A stretch of 64,000 nt of DNA from Persicaria tinctoria (taxonomy: Eukaryota; Streptophyta; Magnoliopsida; Caryophyllales; Polygonaceae), in contig JBANSL010000020.1 of NCBI GenBank assembly GCA_037127255.1, forward strand, positions 60,771,598 to 60,835,597. Direction: 5' to 3'. Position numbers and translations under genes: made by a program. Below are positions 32,148-43,600 of the stretch, piece by piece. The stretch's first letter is position 1, and each line of letters starts with the position of its first letter. Below the pieces are notes generated by a model, which saw only the letters and a list, made by a program, of their open reading frames with translations, ran no database searches and was not told the DNA's origin.

Positions 32148-32745
32148 GCCACATAATTATGTGGGGTCACACGTCCAAGTGCTAACCAAGCCGAGCACAC
32201 AAGACCAGCTTATATGCAAGACTTGGATTCTTTATATTATCAAGGTGGGATATTTATTTTCAACCACTGTGTCGGCAGACGGTGAACCGTCAAACGTACA
32301 ACCAAAAATACTGAAATACAGATAACTAGCGAAATGAAACAAGCATAAATAAACTCTTCAACAAGACGATTCAAGAAGACCAACTCCAAAAAAGCCGAGG
32401 AAGCCGCCGAAGAACGAAGCCAAGTACCACCGAACAGTAGCACCGCTGGCTAGCGGTAAAGCAGGACTCTAACTTCTGTCTGACATTCGAATTTTTACCT
32501 AATAAAAAAAAACCCGGCAAACATGCTAAATTTTGGTGGGTTATATGACTTGTGGGTCACACGTCCAAGCGCACCATATGCTAACCAAGTCGAGCACACA
32601 ACTAGTGGGTTCCATCTTAAAACCAATTGGCAGAAGTAACTCACCGTCACCATATGACTTGAGGGTCACATGTCCAAGCGCACTATGCGCTAACCAAGCC
32701 GAGCACAGTTAATAGGTTTCATCTTAAAACCAATTGGCATTAAGA
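32148..32745. repeat. Three diverged copies of a roughly 100-base repeat
   Basis: GGGTCACACGTCCAAG plus CTAACCAAGCCGAGCACA occurs at about 32163-32202, 32553-32601 and 32663-32707. The last two also share CCATCTTAAAACCAATTGGCA-type sequence. The family is not recognised. A LINE 3'-end-like piece (CGGCAGACGGTGAACCGTC) lies between copies one and two, at about 32273-32330. Confidence 0.6.
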
Positions 32746-33630
32746 TGAGTAAACCACGGTCACTACGGAATCATTAAGATGAGTAACCCATAGTCACTGC
32801 AGAATGTTTAATTTCACATCTAAGTATTAGTAGTTCTTGCAAAATCATACCTATCACAAAAACTGAATTATTTATAAACGTCCAATTCATTCGAAGTCTG
32901 AAACAAATTCCAACTTGTAATTGTAACTGGACATCTGCACTTTTATTCACAACTTATTCCACAGTTCGTGCAACTTTTTGCAATTTAAAAAGTTAGGGTT
33001 ACTTTACGCAATTATTTCTAAAGTTAAGGTTATTTCCCGCAATTTACCCTTTTTATAAATTTCCCCATCTCCTTCCCACTCTCCCGGTAGTCCGGTATAC
33101 CAGAAATTCCCGATATTCTCTTCCCTCGCTGCCTCCGGCGACCTTGCCTCCCCCTTCAGCCGCCGAATCTTCCTCTCCGACCAGCAGTGCGCCATCGCAT
33201 CTGGTATATATCCTCATGCCTTCGCTTCCTTGTTTACCTCAGATAAGGTCTCACCCCGTCGCCTGTTAAACCCCATTTTGTCCTCCTGTAATCCACCGCC
33301 AAATTCATTCAAATCTCATCTTTTCTCCCACAGATTCTATTTTCATGATTCGTTTTGTAGAATTTGGACGCTTAATCCCCAATTTTGATTTCCCAAGGGC
33401 GATTAGGGTTTAAACATGGATTGATAGGGATTTGTGTTGGTTCAGTATCCCTTCAAGTTACATTATCTGAAAGCTTGTTCTTTTTAGTCAGCCTCTCTGG
33501 ATATTGCTGAATTTCTGCTAGTACATGAGCTATGTCATGTGTATTGTATAATAATTATAAAAAAGTTTGGGGTTTCTTTATTTCCTAACTTGAATCGCTG
33601 TTTCGATTTCAGAAATTCAAGTAATTGAAG

Positions 33631-34829
33631 ATGGATATCATTTCTCAACTGCAAGAGCAGGTGAACACCATTGCTAATCTAGCATTTAATACCTTTGGAA
33701 CCCTGCAAAGGGACTCCAAACCCGTTCGACTCTCTTCAAATTACCCAGAACCGCCGCCTGCTGCTGCTGCTAATCCGGCCGAGGAGACTCCTAACATTGC
33801 CGAGCAACCCAAGGAAATGAGTGCTGCTCTAGTTAAAGCTGCTAAGCAGGTATCCCAAGCTTCCATTCCCGAAACCTTTCTCAAACATCTTACTGAATTT
33901 TTAGCAAGTCCCTAGTCTATAATTTGCCGTCTATTGAACATTTTTAGTCCTCGGGGGAATGGGATAGGTTGGGGTAGTATACAGTGCCCATTAATCGCTA
34001 TATCTAATGGAAGAATAAGAGTTGCTTGATCAAAGTAATGTGTTTGTTGCCAGTAGGAAGCTCTTTAACAAATTTTGAGATAATGGTAAGGTGGAAGGTC
34101 CATATTTCTTGCAACTTTACTACAGATGATTCGGGAATATAAAAAAAAGTTGTTGATGGTAAATATATTGGCAATATTACTACTCAATCTAAGTGTTGAT
34201 TGTTTGAAGCTGATGTGAAACTTTTGCCTGCATTAGTTTGATGCACTGGTTAATGTGCTTCCACTGGCTGAGGGAGGTGAAGAAGCTCAACTAAAAAGGA
34301 TTGCAGAGCTACAGGTACTGAATGTGGGATTTGGTTATGAGAATGACATAATGTAGGAGGATTTTCACTGGAATGTGAGTAGAAAGGAAGGAATTTGTTT
34401 CATTCTTGGATTGATATAAGCATACATACACTTCTATATTTATTTTATTTATTCCCAACTTCCAAACATTGCTTTCAGCTTTTACTAAATTTTCACTGAA
34501 TAGGCTGAGAACGATGATGTTGGCCAAGAACTGCAAAGGCAACTGGAAGCTGCAGGTAAGGGTTTGATCCTCTCATCCTTTATTTTTCACTGAATAACTG
34601 AGCTGTACTGGATTGTAATATTGATGATTAGAATTGAGATGTTTCCCACTATTTGGTCATTTAGAGGGGAGACGATATTTTTTGCAAAAATCACTTGAAC
34701 ACTTGGAAGGATCCATAATGATGGTATGTTTCCGGTTTTGTGTATGTACCAGAAATGGAACTAAAGCAGGTGCAGGAGATGTTTAGACAAGCAACGGATA
34801 ACTGCTTAAACATGAGAAGGCCAGACTGA
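33631..34829 (+). CDS. MED21: Mediator complex subunit 21
   Basis: Four exons (33631-33849, 34237-34314, 34504-34555, 34753-34829) join in frame to 141 residues, close to the usual plant MED21 length. The start MDIISQLQEQVNTIANLAFNTFG, the proline/alanine-rich linker, SAALVKAAKQFDALV and the C-terminal QEMFRQATDNCLNMRRPD are characteristic. MED21 pairs with MED7 as a coiled-coil hinge in the Mediator middle module, bridging transcription factors and RNA polymerase II in the nucleus. The ATG at 33631 matches the family start; the frame is open two codons upstream but without ATG. An intron in the 5' UTR ending TTTCAG just before 33612 is likely. It is convergent with the RBP45-like gene, with about 770 bases between coding ends. 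Confidence 0.95.
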
Positions 34830-35595
34830 AGGATCTTTGGTTACGTCCCTGATATCATTCTAAACAGCCCCTATGAACTGTGTACCAGAGAAGCACAGAA
34901 CAGTAGAAACTACGCTAGACAGCCCAGACTTATATGCCTTGATTCAGACTTTCAGTATGTACTAGTTCAGTTCAAACTACAATACCATTTATCAGATGTA
35001 TGTTTACCTTCATTTTTTGTCTTCCCTTCCTAGAGAGCTTTACATTTCAACGTGTTCATGGGTTCCTTTCTCCTTGACTTATTCATTTATTCTATTTTCT
35101 CCGTTGAACGAGTCAACAAGTACACGTTACTAACTTACTAGCTATCAAATGCCAACTCATTAGAGGTCTTTGATAGCTTGGTGTTGCTTGAAACCGTAAA
35201 CAACTGCTAAAAGGGCGCGCAAAATTAGTTTACAACATTGTGCGATTCCCAAACATAACTGAAACAGACTCAAATAAAATGCCAACTGAAAGATCTCAAT
35301 CAAAAGCACATCAAACCTCACAAGATAAGCAAAATCCAGGAGTTGAGAGAGGCATAATAGTATTTGTATCCAACACACAAATATGGGAACAAGGGCATCA
35401 TCCATAAAGAGCATAATATAGTTTTTATATATATAAAAAAAAAGATAAAAGAGAAAACGAAAACGCGCGAAGGATAACCAAATATTACAGTCAAGTGGAT
35501 CATCCCATCTCCAAAGCTGAAGGTCTCAAGCTAAGGTTACCTTCTTTACCTCCCCGTTGCCCATATCCATAAAACAACTTCCCTACATATCATAA
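34830..35595. other. Space between convergent MED21 and RBP45-like genes
   Basis: This should hold the 3' UTRs of both genes. No coding frame, RNA gene or repeat with clear borders is visible. Confidence 0.5.
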
Positions 35596-38500
35596 TCACT
35601 GCAATATTTCACATTAAAACAAAATTATCAGCACAAAGGATGACATAATAAAAATGAAGTAACAAAATAGCCAAGCAAAATACAATAAACATAGGTAAGA
35701 GATGAAAAATCATATAAACAAACACCCAAAGAGGAAGGAACAGAAAAATGGCACAAAGGGTCAATAAATAGAATGATTCTAGGCTGTGCTACCTGTTGCT
35801 GTTGAACTGACTGCTGTTGCTGTTGCATTGCGTAGTTGCCATACCCGGCATAGCCTTGGTAATACATGTTAGGATCTTGAGCAGCAGCAGCAGCATATCC
35901 ATACATGTTTGGATCTTGAGCAGCAGCAGCATAACCATAGTAGCTGTTGACAAACTGGGCAGCAGCTCCAGCCGAAGAATCCTATAATTTCATTGTTAAG
36001 AGTCGTAAAAAATGCATTCAATAACAAAATATGAATCGAGAGAGGCAGTAGAGATTAACCTGTTTGTTTGACGTGCTACGTCCCCATGACAGTCTAAGAT
36101 TCTGCCCTGCTAATTGAGTTCCATTCAGAATTCTTATAGCTTCCTCAGCAGAGCTTCTGCAGAACCAAAAACCAGGAGGATAATTTATTAGTTCAGGTGA
36201 AACATATAAATTTGACCAATAATTTGCCTGAAGCGATTCGCATACCTGTTGACAAACTGGACAAAACCACATCGCTTTCCCCCAACTATTTTAATATGAA
36301 CAAGTTCTCCATATGGACTGAAAATTTGTCGCAAGTGGTCCTCTGTAACAACATTGGAGTCCAAGTTACCCACAAATATCTGCAAAACAGTAGCTTCTCA
36401 AGTGAATAGGGACCTTGCAAACAAAACATAAGCCACAAGGGGTGAAATTTGTACGCACAGTAGTGTTGTTCGGATCACCATCTCCAACTGTAGCTTGGTT
36501 GCTCTGATAAGAAGCTGTCATTTTATAGATGGTGTGAGGAAAGGCCACAGGTGTAAATAAAATATTACGATGCCAAGATTACTAATTTTGTTGCACATCA
36601 AAGGATGCATAACATAATACATTTTCCTTGGATGTCCCAATACTAGAAATCAACAGTTAATCAAGGCTACACTATATCCTCACAGTTCCATGAGAGCCCT
36701 CAAGCATATATATCATTAAGAAGAGCAATTGATTATCTTCCGAAGCAAATCAAAACTGGGTACACTGAAAGGAACCCCATGACAAATCTCAAACACCCCA
36801 CCCCAAACACATAATTAAGGAGCAAGGAAAGGTTAGGAGAATAATAAAATAACCAAGAAGCAAAGCAGGATTAACGTAAACAAGCAGAACCCTTTAATGT
36901 CCCATATAAAAATTATAGAATGAATACTAAAGACGACTTAACCCATTCAAAGGCTAAACGCAAGGACATAAGTTGGAGAAACTAAAAGGTAGGAACAGAA
37001 CGAAAGAGGCAGTAAGAGCCTTGATGGCCGGCTGCGACAATGCTCACCAGATGCACTTCCAAGCATTTGGCTGAAAGTTATATTCATTCTCAGGAACATA
37101 GCTCTTTCAGAAAGCATGAAAAATATTAAAAGAGAAAACAAGAGAACGAATTTAACTGTACTGAATAAACGACAAAGGAGGGACAGGCCATAAAAGGCTA
37201 AAAGGAAGAATATATGTGGAATGTATACGGAATAGATAGAGAAGATAAATAATGGAGAATACAGTTTAGACTTACGGAAAAGTGATAAGTCAGTAAATAA
37301 CATTTTTTAGAATTGATAGTTAAAAAGAGCTAAACTGTAATAGAAACAACCACTAAAAACTGAAATAGGATAGAGGAAGCTGGAAATAAAATTGATGTAG
37401 AACAACCTCTGAGGCGGGGAAACTCTAATAAAATGGATACAGCTGACATAAAAATCGATACACTGACCTAAATAAGGCCACGCACTAGGGGGATAACCAT
37501 TTCAGCGGAAACCAGTCCCGGGCCCCTAAACAAGAGAGCCTCTTGACATCCTGCTTTGAGACAATGGGAATTTTATAAGTTTATTAATTTTACACGTGTT
37601 AATAGAACTGAACGATCCGAAATTCTGAAAGTACTGGTACTTAATTGTCATTCTTCAAGATAACAGCTGGAAGAAGAAAAAATCATGAAAAATCGCATTA
37701 AGAAATAAAACAAACAACATAGGTCAAACATAATGAAAGAATGATGCAACCTACAAGGCTACAATCCCTCTAACAGGGTAATGAATCAAGCTACTAAAAA
37801 GATATCATTAACAAGCTCCCTATTCCCCGTCTCAGTGGATCAATATCAAAATAAGCATCCAAAGCCATGGAAAAATGAATAACCAATAAATCTACAGACC
37901 TGTTCCACCAACACTTCCAGTCTTCTTGTTTGCAGCGGGGCCAATGCGCATAGGCCTTGAGGAACAGAGAACACCATTCATCTCTTGCATGGCACGCAAT
38001 TGTTCACTTTCATCACTAAACCGAACAAATCCATATCCTTTCGTTCTCCCAGTGGCCCTATCAATTACAACTTTAGCACCCTTCACTGACTGATAATGGG
38101 CTCTAAATGTCTCTTGCAACACATAATCAGTAACATCACCAGCCAAATCACCAACAAATATTGTGTGATCAGGCGCTTCATCACGTCTTTCCCCAGCTCC
38201 GTAATAAGCCCAGTTCAATTTGAAGTTCTGTTCAACATTGGGCATCAAATGGCCATTGTAAGTCTGCAAAATTGTCTCAGCAGCCGCATGGCTAACAAAC
38301 TCAATGAACCCATAGCCTTCTGACTGTTGAGTTTGCTTGTTCCGGATTAGTTTAATTGAGACAACCTGCGATATAATATCTAATTAGTTTCAATAGAACA
38401 TGATGCAGCAGTAGCTACATAAGAACCATCTACAATATTCCAAAGCAAACAATAAAAATCAGAGAATCCCACCCCCTCAAACAAATACATGTTATGGATC

Positions 38501-39196
38501 TCTTAGCTACCCAATAAATTTCTAACTAGTCCCGTAACCACTTGTGAAAAAAAGCCAATGCCACCCTCACCATCACAAAACCAACTACCGACATGAGATC
38601 AAGTTAGAACCCAAATTGATCACCATCGCACAACATTCGAAACTATATAATCCAATTTTGAGCCCCAATTTGATCAAATTTCGATTTTGTTGAATATTCA
38701 ATTTCCCAAACAAGTTTGAATGCGCAAGAAAGATCATTGCTATCCAAGATAGAGCGCAGATAAGCCCTAGGAAGTCAATCCTAAAATCAATCCACGCCGA
38801 ACCAACGAGAAAGAATTTCTTTCTACATCACCGAAAAGACAACAACAGAGAGACCAATACCTCGCCCGTTTGGGGGAAACAAGATGCGATGTAGTTCTCG
38901 TCCATCCAGTACTGCAGATCCCCAATCCAAAGGGTACGGACCTCATCGGCACTCGTAGGCTGGGCCGATTCGGCCGCAGGCTGGTGGTACTGCTGCTGAG
39001 GCGCCGGTGGCTGCTGGCCCCACATCTGCTGCTGCTGCTGAGCCTGAGGATTCGGGGGCTGCATCATCCACCCCTGCTGTTGTTGGTACTGGTATTGCGG
39101 TGGGGGTTGCTGGTATTGATGCTGCGCCGCGGCCTGGGGATCCATAGACGGAGGGGCCATCGGTGGCGGAACCATGCCTGGTCCTTGTTGCATCAT
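35596..39196 (-). CDS. RBP45: RBP45/47-type RNA-binding protein, frameshifted in exon 2
   Basis: Exons on the minus strand: 39196-38861, 38366-37900, 36514-36459, 36379-36246, 36156-36060, 35981-35793 and a last exon from 35598 whose first codon is TGA. The protein (about 426 residues if the frame were intact) starts with a Gln/Pro-rich segment, then three RRMs: RRM1 (LWIGDLQYW ... EGYGFIEF), RRM2 (IFVGDLAGDV ... KGYGFVRF) and RRM3 (IFVGNLDSNV ... RCGFVQF), and a Tyr/Ala/Gln-rich tail. Family members bind poly(A) and U-rich RNA and enter stress granules. One extra A/T in the TTT at 38340-38342 breaks the frame between the IR and NKQT residues of RRM1. Everything else is conserved, so a sequencing error or a recent lesion are both possible. 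RBP45 versus RBP47 is not settled. Confidence 0.88.
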
Positions 39197-39309
39197 CGGC
39201 GACAGGAAACAGGAGAGAGAAAAACGGGAAAGGGAGAGAGAGAAACCCTAGCCGCGAGAGGAGGAGAGGGTGGGATGAAAGAGAGGGCGTACAAGAGGTG
39301 AGAGAAAAC

Positions 39310-39319
39310 CTTATAAAGG
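39310..39319 (-). promoter_or_regulatory. TATA-like box of the RBP45-like gene
   Basis: The minus strand reads CCTTTATAAG about 115 bases upstream of the ATG. Confidence 0.5.
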
Positions 39320-39569
39320 CAGTGGTGGGCGTCTACGACGAGGGTCGATATTTTTTTTCCTAACTTATTTCCTTTTTGTTTGGTACAATTTAAATAATTA
39401 TGTGCCTATAATCTAATTTAAAACTGAAAAAATCATTTAAAACAATGTGACTTTAAATTAAAATATTTTTAAAATGTTATTAATTAATCATCTTTCATTT
39501 CATAAATTTTATAATTAAATTATTTAAACAAATGTAATTAATTGATAAAAGTTTAAAATGTTTTTATTT

Positions 39570-39710
39570 TAAATTCATGTTATTTTTAAAATATTATAAA
39601 TTTTATTAACAAACATTTTAAATGTATTAAATATAATTTAAATTCATGTTATTTTTTAAATATTATAAATTTTATTAACAAACATTTTAAATATGAACAA
39701 AAAAAAAACA
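39570..39710. repeat. AT-rich tandem duplication
   Basis: A segment of roughly 68 bases with AAATTCATGTTATTTT and TTATTAACAAACATTTTAAAT occurs twice in a row with minor differences. Confidence 0.75.
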
Positions 39711-39738
39711 TTTTAAATGTATTAAGTATAATATATTC

Positions 39739-40215
39739 CTACCGCCTACAAATTATTTTGGATTGCTAATTTATTCAATAGATTATCATCCCTCTATTAA
39801 GATAATATATGCATATTGATATTTTATGGATAATCGACGAGTCGTATATCTAAACTATTTTATCAAAACAAACCTTATATCTATTCTTGTCGCCTACAAA
39901 TTACTTTGGATTGCTAATTTATTCGATATATTATCATTATTCCTCTCTGAATTTGTAAATAAAGAGCGGTCATATCCGGGGGTTTCGAACTGGAGACCTT
40001 CATTAAGACAATATATGCATGTTGGTATTTTATGGATAATTTACTAGTCATATATCTAAACCATTTTATCAAAATAGACCTTATATCTACTCCTGCCGCC
40101 TACAAATTATGCTGGATTATTAATTTATTGGATAGATTATCATCTCTTTATTAAGACAATATGCATATTGATATTCTACGGATAATCGTTGAGTCATAAT
40201 GTCATATATCTAAAC
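39739..40215. repeat. Three tandem copies of a roughly 145-base AT-rich unit
   Basis: Each unit begins near GCCTACAAATTA and ends near CATATATCTAAACCATTTTA (starts at about 39742, 39888 and 40097). The middle unit is interrupted by about 60 bases (39947-40005) containing GAATTTGTAAATAAAGAGCGG and TTTCGAACTGGAGAC, matching the 3' part of the family-2 SINE at 7233-7329. Confidence 0.7.
39947..40005 (-). mobile_element. Truncated family-2 SINE piece
   Basis: GAATTTGTAAATAAAGAGCGG followed by the reverse B box (TTTCGAACTGG) matches the 3' part of the SINE at 7233-7329. The A-box end is missing. Confidence 0.6.
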
Positions 40216-40655
40216 CATTTTACAAGGTAAAAATAATACGTAGTACTAAAGATTTTGGTTTTATAACTTTTTCATAATAAAAAAAAATTAGGTAGATCGT
40301 TTTGACTAGTTGAAAATCATCATAAAATTAAAACGGTTGTGAAAGATAAGCAAATAAATTATTTCTTAATTAATAATTAGATATAGAGATAAAAAAATTT
40401 CTAAAAGCTAATTTAACTATAATCTTAGTTTTACGTCATTTTTAAAACTATACAATAATTTTAAATACAGTAAAATTAAAATCAAAAGCTTTCCACCAAA
40501 GTATTCTCAAGTTAGCAAGCATATTATAAGATCACTATCAAGTATTTTAGATTTACAACGTTTCAGTAAGACACTATCGTAGTTCAGTGGCCATTAGAAC
40601 ATCAATATTCGACCTGATGTCGAATATTCAATTTAAAAAAAAAAAAGAAACTAAT

Positions 40656-43600
40656 TCAAGCATCCCAATGATCTCCTCTCTGTGTACTGATCATATTGAG
40701 AATTTCCACTGCCTCTTTTAGTCTCCTTTCAGTTCCATCTCTTCCTGTTGCTGCTCTTTGCTTATTATTCATCCTGGAAAGAAATTAGAAATCATTGTAG
40801 GGGCCTCAGGAATGAACCCAGTACTTATTTCAACAGCTTGGCAAAGAGCATAACGGTCACTAACCTCTTCTCATTGATAGCTTTCCGGTTCAGCTCATCG
40901 ACAAGAGCACGAAGTCTTTTCAACAAGGAGGGTAACCTGAGCATAGCTTCAATTCCTTTCCTTCTCAAGCAAATTTTTTTCAAGAGGTCACAGGCAATGA
41001 AATAGGCCTCCTCCTTGTTCCTATAAAAAGGCAGGTAGGTTTATACTTTTAGTTCTAGTAATATGAGAAAAAATGTAGCACAATATGTTATGAAATGGAG
41101 AGATGTGCAACTTGTATGGCAAACCTTAGCATTTCCCAAAGGACTGTTTCAACCGTTCCACGATGGTTGACCAGAGTATCGGCTAGATGTGGGTAGCGAG
41201 CAAGGTTCCTGAGTATGGAAAGGGAGTGTTTTAGAATCTCCTGGTCTGGTATGCTTCTGCTGACGGACTTGATCTGTTTCAACAAGATGTCGATAGCCCC
41301 AGCCTCCACAAGTATCTCACAGCAATTATTGGAAAGACCGGTTGCCTTGTCTGCAAGAACCAAAGATGTTATCCAAACAAGCACTAATGATAGGAGACAT
41401 ATTATAGGCAAGATACTGACCCAAAGTTGCGCAATTTCTAAGGATGTTGCTGAGACTTTTCATGCTCAAGAGTTCATTTAGAGCTGCAATGTGTCTATTG
41501 ATAAGGCGCATTCCATCATCCACGTTAGCAGCAGAGTTTTGTACTCTGTGGCGTAGATCTACAAGCTGCTCCTTTGCATCCCTACGCGCAATGTAGCCTT
41601 TCCAGTTTGACTGGCAAAAGTTCAAAACAATCTGTTAAGAAACATTTTGGAGGTCAAGATGACCATGCTCCATAAGAAAGTGGATTTCGGTGGGTTTTAC
41701 TTGGATATAAATGATAAGACGCTTTTCTCTTGCAGCTCTCCTCCTTGCAATCCAACCACGAAAATGAGACTGGATAACAACCGTTGCCTCCACTCGTGAC
41801 TTCAAAATTACTATCCTCCTCCACCATCTTTGCAGCTTGATGATTGCATGCACTACCATTTTGAGTTCAGCACTCTGAAACTGATTTCTAGAGTTGGCGA
41901 CTGTGATGTCTCTCGTATGAACAGATTGCATGCGTGAGGCTCCTGCATTGTGTAATTTAAGTAACTCAAAGATTCGCAGAAGAAATTTATCAAGAAAACA
42001 GTGGTTGATGCATACCGAGAAGCCTAGTTCTTGTGATCTTTCCTCTTGCAAAACGTTGTATTTCGATAGCAGCTTGCACACAGGCAGAAAATGCTTTGGA
42101 GCATATCAGAGCTCGTAAACTACTCTGGATCACTATTGCAGCTGATTTCTGGGACAGGAACACCCTTCTAGCCAACCAACAGCGAATGTTGCTCTGTGCT
42201 CATGTTATCATAATCATGAATTATGCCATAAATGATATAACAAATATGATTGCTAAATAATTTTTTCATGTTGCAGAAGAAGGAACTTACTTGAATCACA
42301 ACAATGCAATGCTTACGTTTTGAAGCATCTCTACGTACTAGCCATCCACGCATGTAGGACTGAATAATGATGGCAGATCTTGTTGCAACTTTCTCATTGT
42401 TAAAGGTTCTCCACAACCTCAAGCATCGAAGAACCCTTTGAATTGTTATAATTGCCTGCTGCTGATTTTCAAGATGTTCCCTTGCCAGCCAACCGCGACA
42501 ATATCTCTGAATAACGATAGCAGCGGATTCCTCCATTTGTTGGGATTGACAAACTACAAACCCCTTTCTATCCAACAGAATATTCAGTCCTGTCTTAATG
42601 CAATCACTTTCTAGGTGTTTTCTTGCCATCCAACCTCGGTAATGTCTCTGAATAACAGTAGCAGCTGATTCCTCCATCTGTTGGCACCAAGGGACCACAA
42701 ACTCCTTTTTATTCAACACACTATTCAATCCCATCTTAATACAGTCATCTTCTGTCTTTCCATCACATGTTAGAATTGAATCCTCCTCCATCTGTTGGCC
42801 TTGACAGACCACAAACTCTTTCTCATCAAGCTCACTATTCAATCTCGTCTTAATAAAGTCATCTTCTGTCTTTCTATCACATGTTAGAGTTGAATCCTCC
42901 TCCATCTGTTGGCCCTGGCAGACCACAAACTCTTTCTCATCAAGCTCACTATGCAATCTCGTCTTAATAAAGTCATCTTCTGTCTTTTTATCACATGTTA
43001 TAGTTGAATCCTCCTCCATCTGTTGGCCCTGGCAGACCACAAACACTTTCTCATCAAGCTCACTATTCAATCTCGTCTTAATAAAGTCATCTTCTGTTTT
43101 TCTGTCACAAGTTAGAGTTGAATCCTCCTCCTGACCATTCATTTGCATGAGACAAGATTCAAGTACATGACTTGCACTTTTCATAGTTAAACTAGCTGCT
43201 CTTTGATTTCTCAATAGCATTAACCTTGCGGCGGACTGAATAAGCAAGGCAGATCTTTTTAACTTGACAAAATTATGCCTATCAACCATGAAGTCAATGG
43301 TTCTCGCCAAATTTTCTGTCTTTTTCTGGGATTCTTTTGTAAAGCCATATGGAGGAGGGGGAAAGAAGAAAAAGCAACAATTAAGCAACTAATCCCATTA
43401 GAATGCACAAGGTTACCTAACATAAAAATAAGCCAATTAATAACATCATAGGTACCTTTAAATCTGATAGTCCTGTAGTTAGCATATCCAATTCTCTGCT
43501 TCACACTCAACCATGCGCGGACATACATTTGCAAACAAGAAACCGCATTCCTAGTCTTCAAAAAAATATGGCGTTTGTTCATCTTCCTGACATGGGACTG

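Noticed and set aside
38870..39301. 143-codon plus-strand frame rich in Leu/Arg
   Set aside because: It is the antisense of the Gln/Pro-rich exon 1 of the RBP45-like gene.
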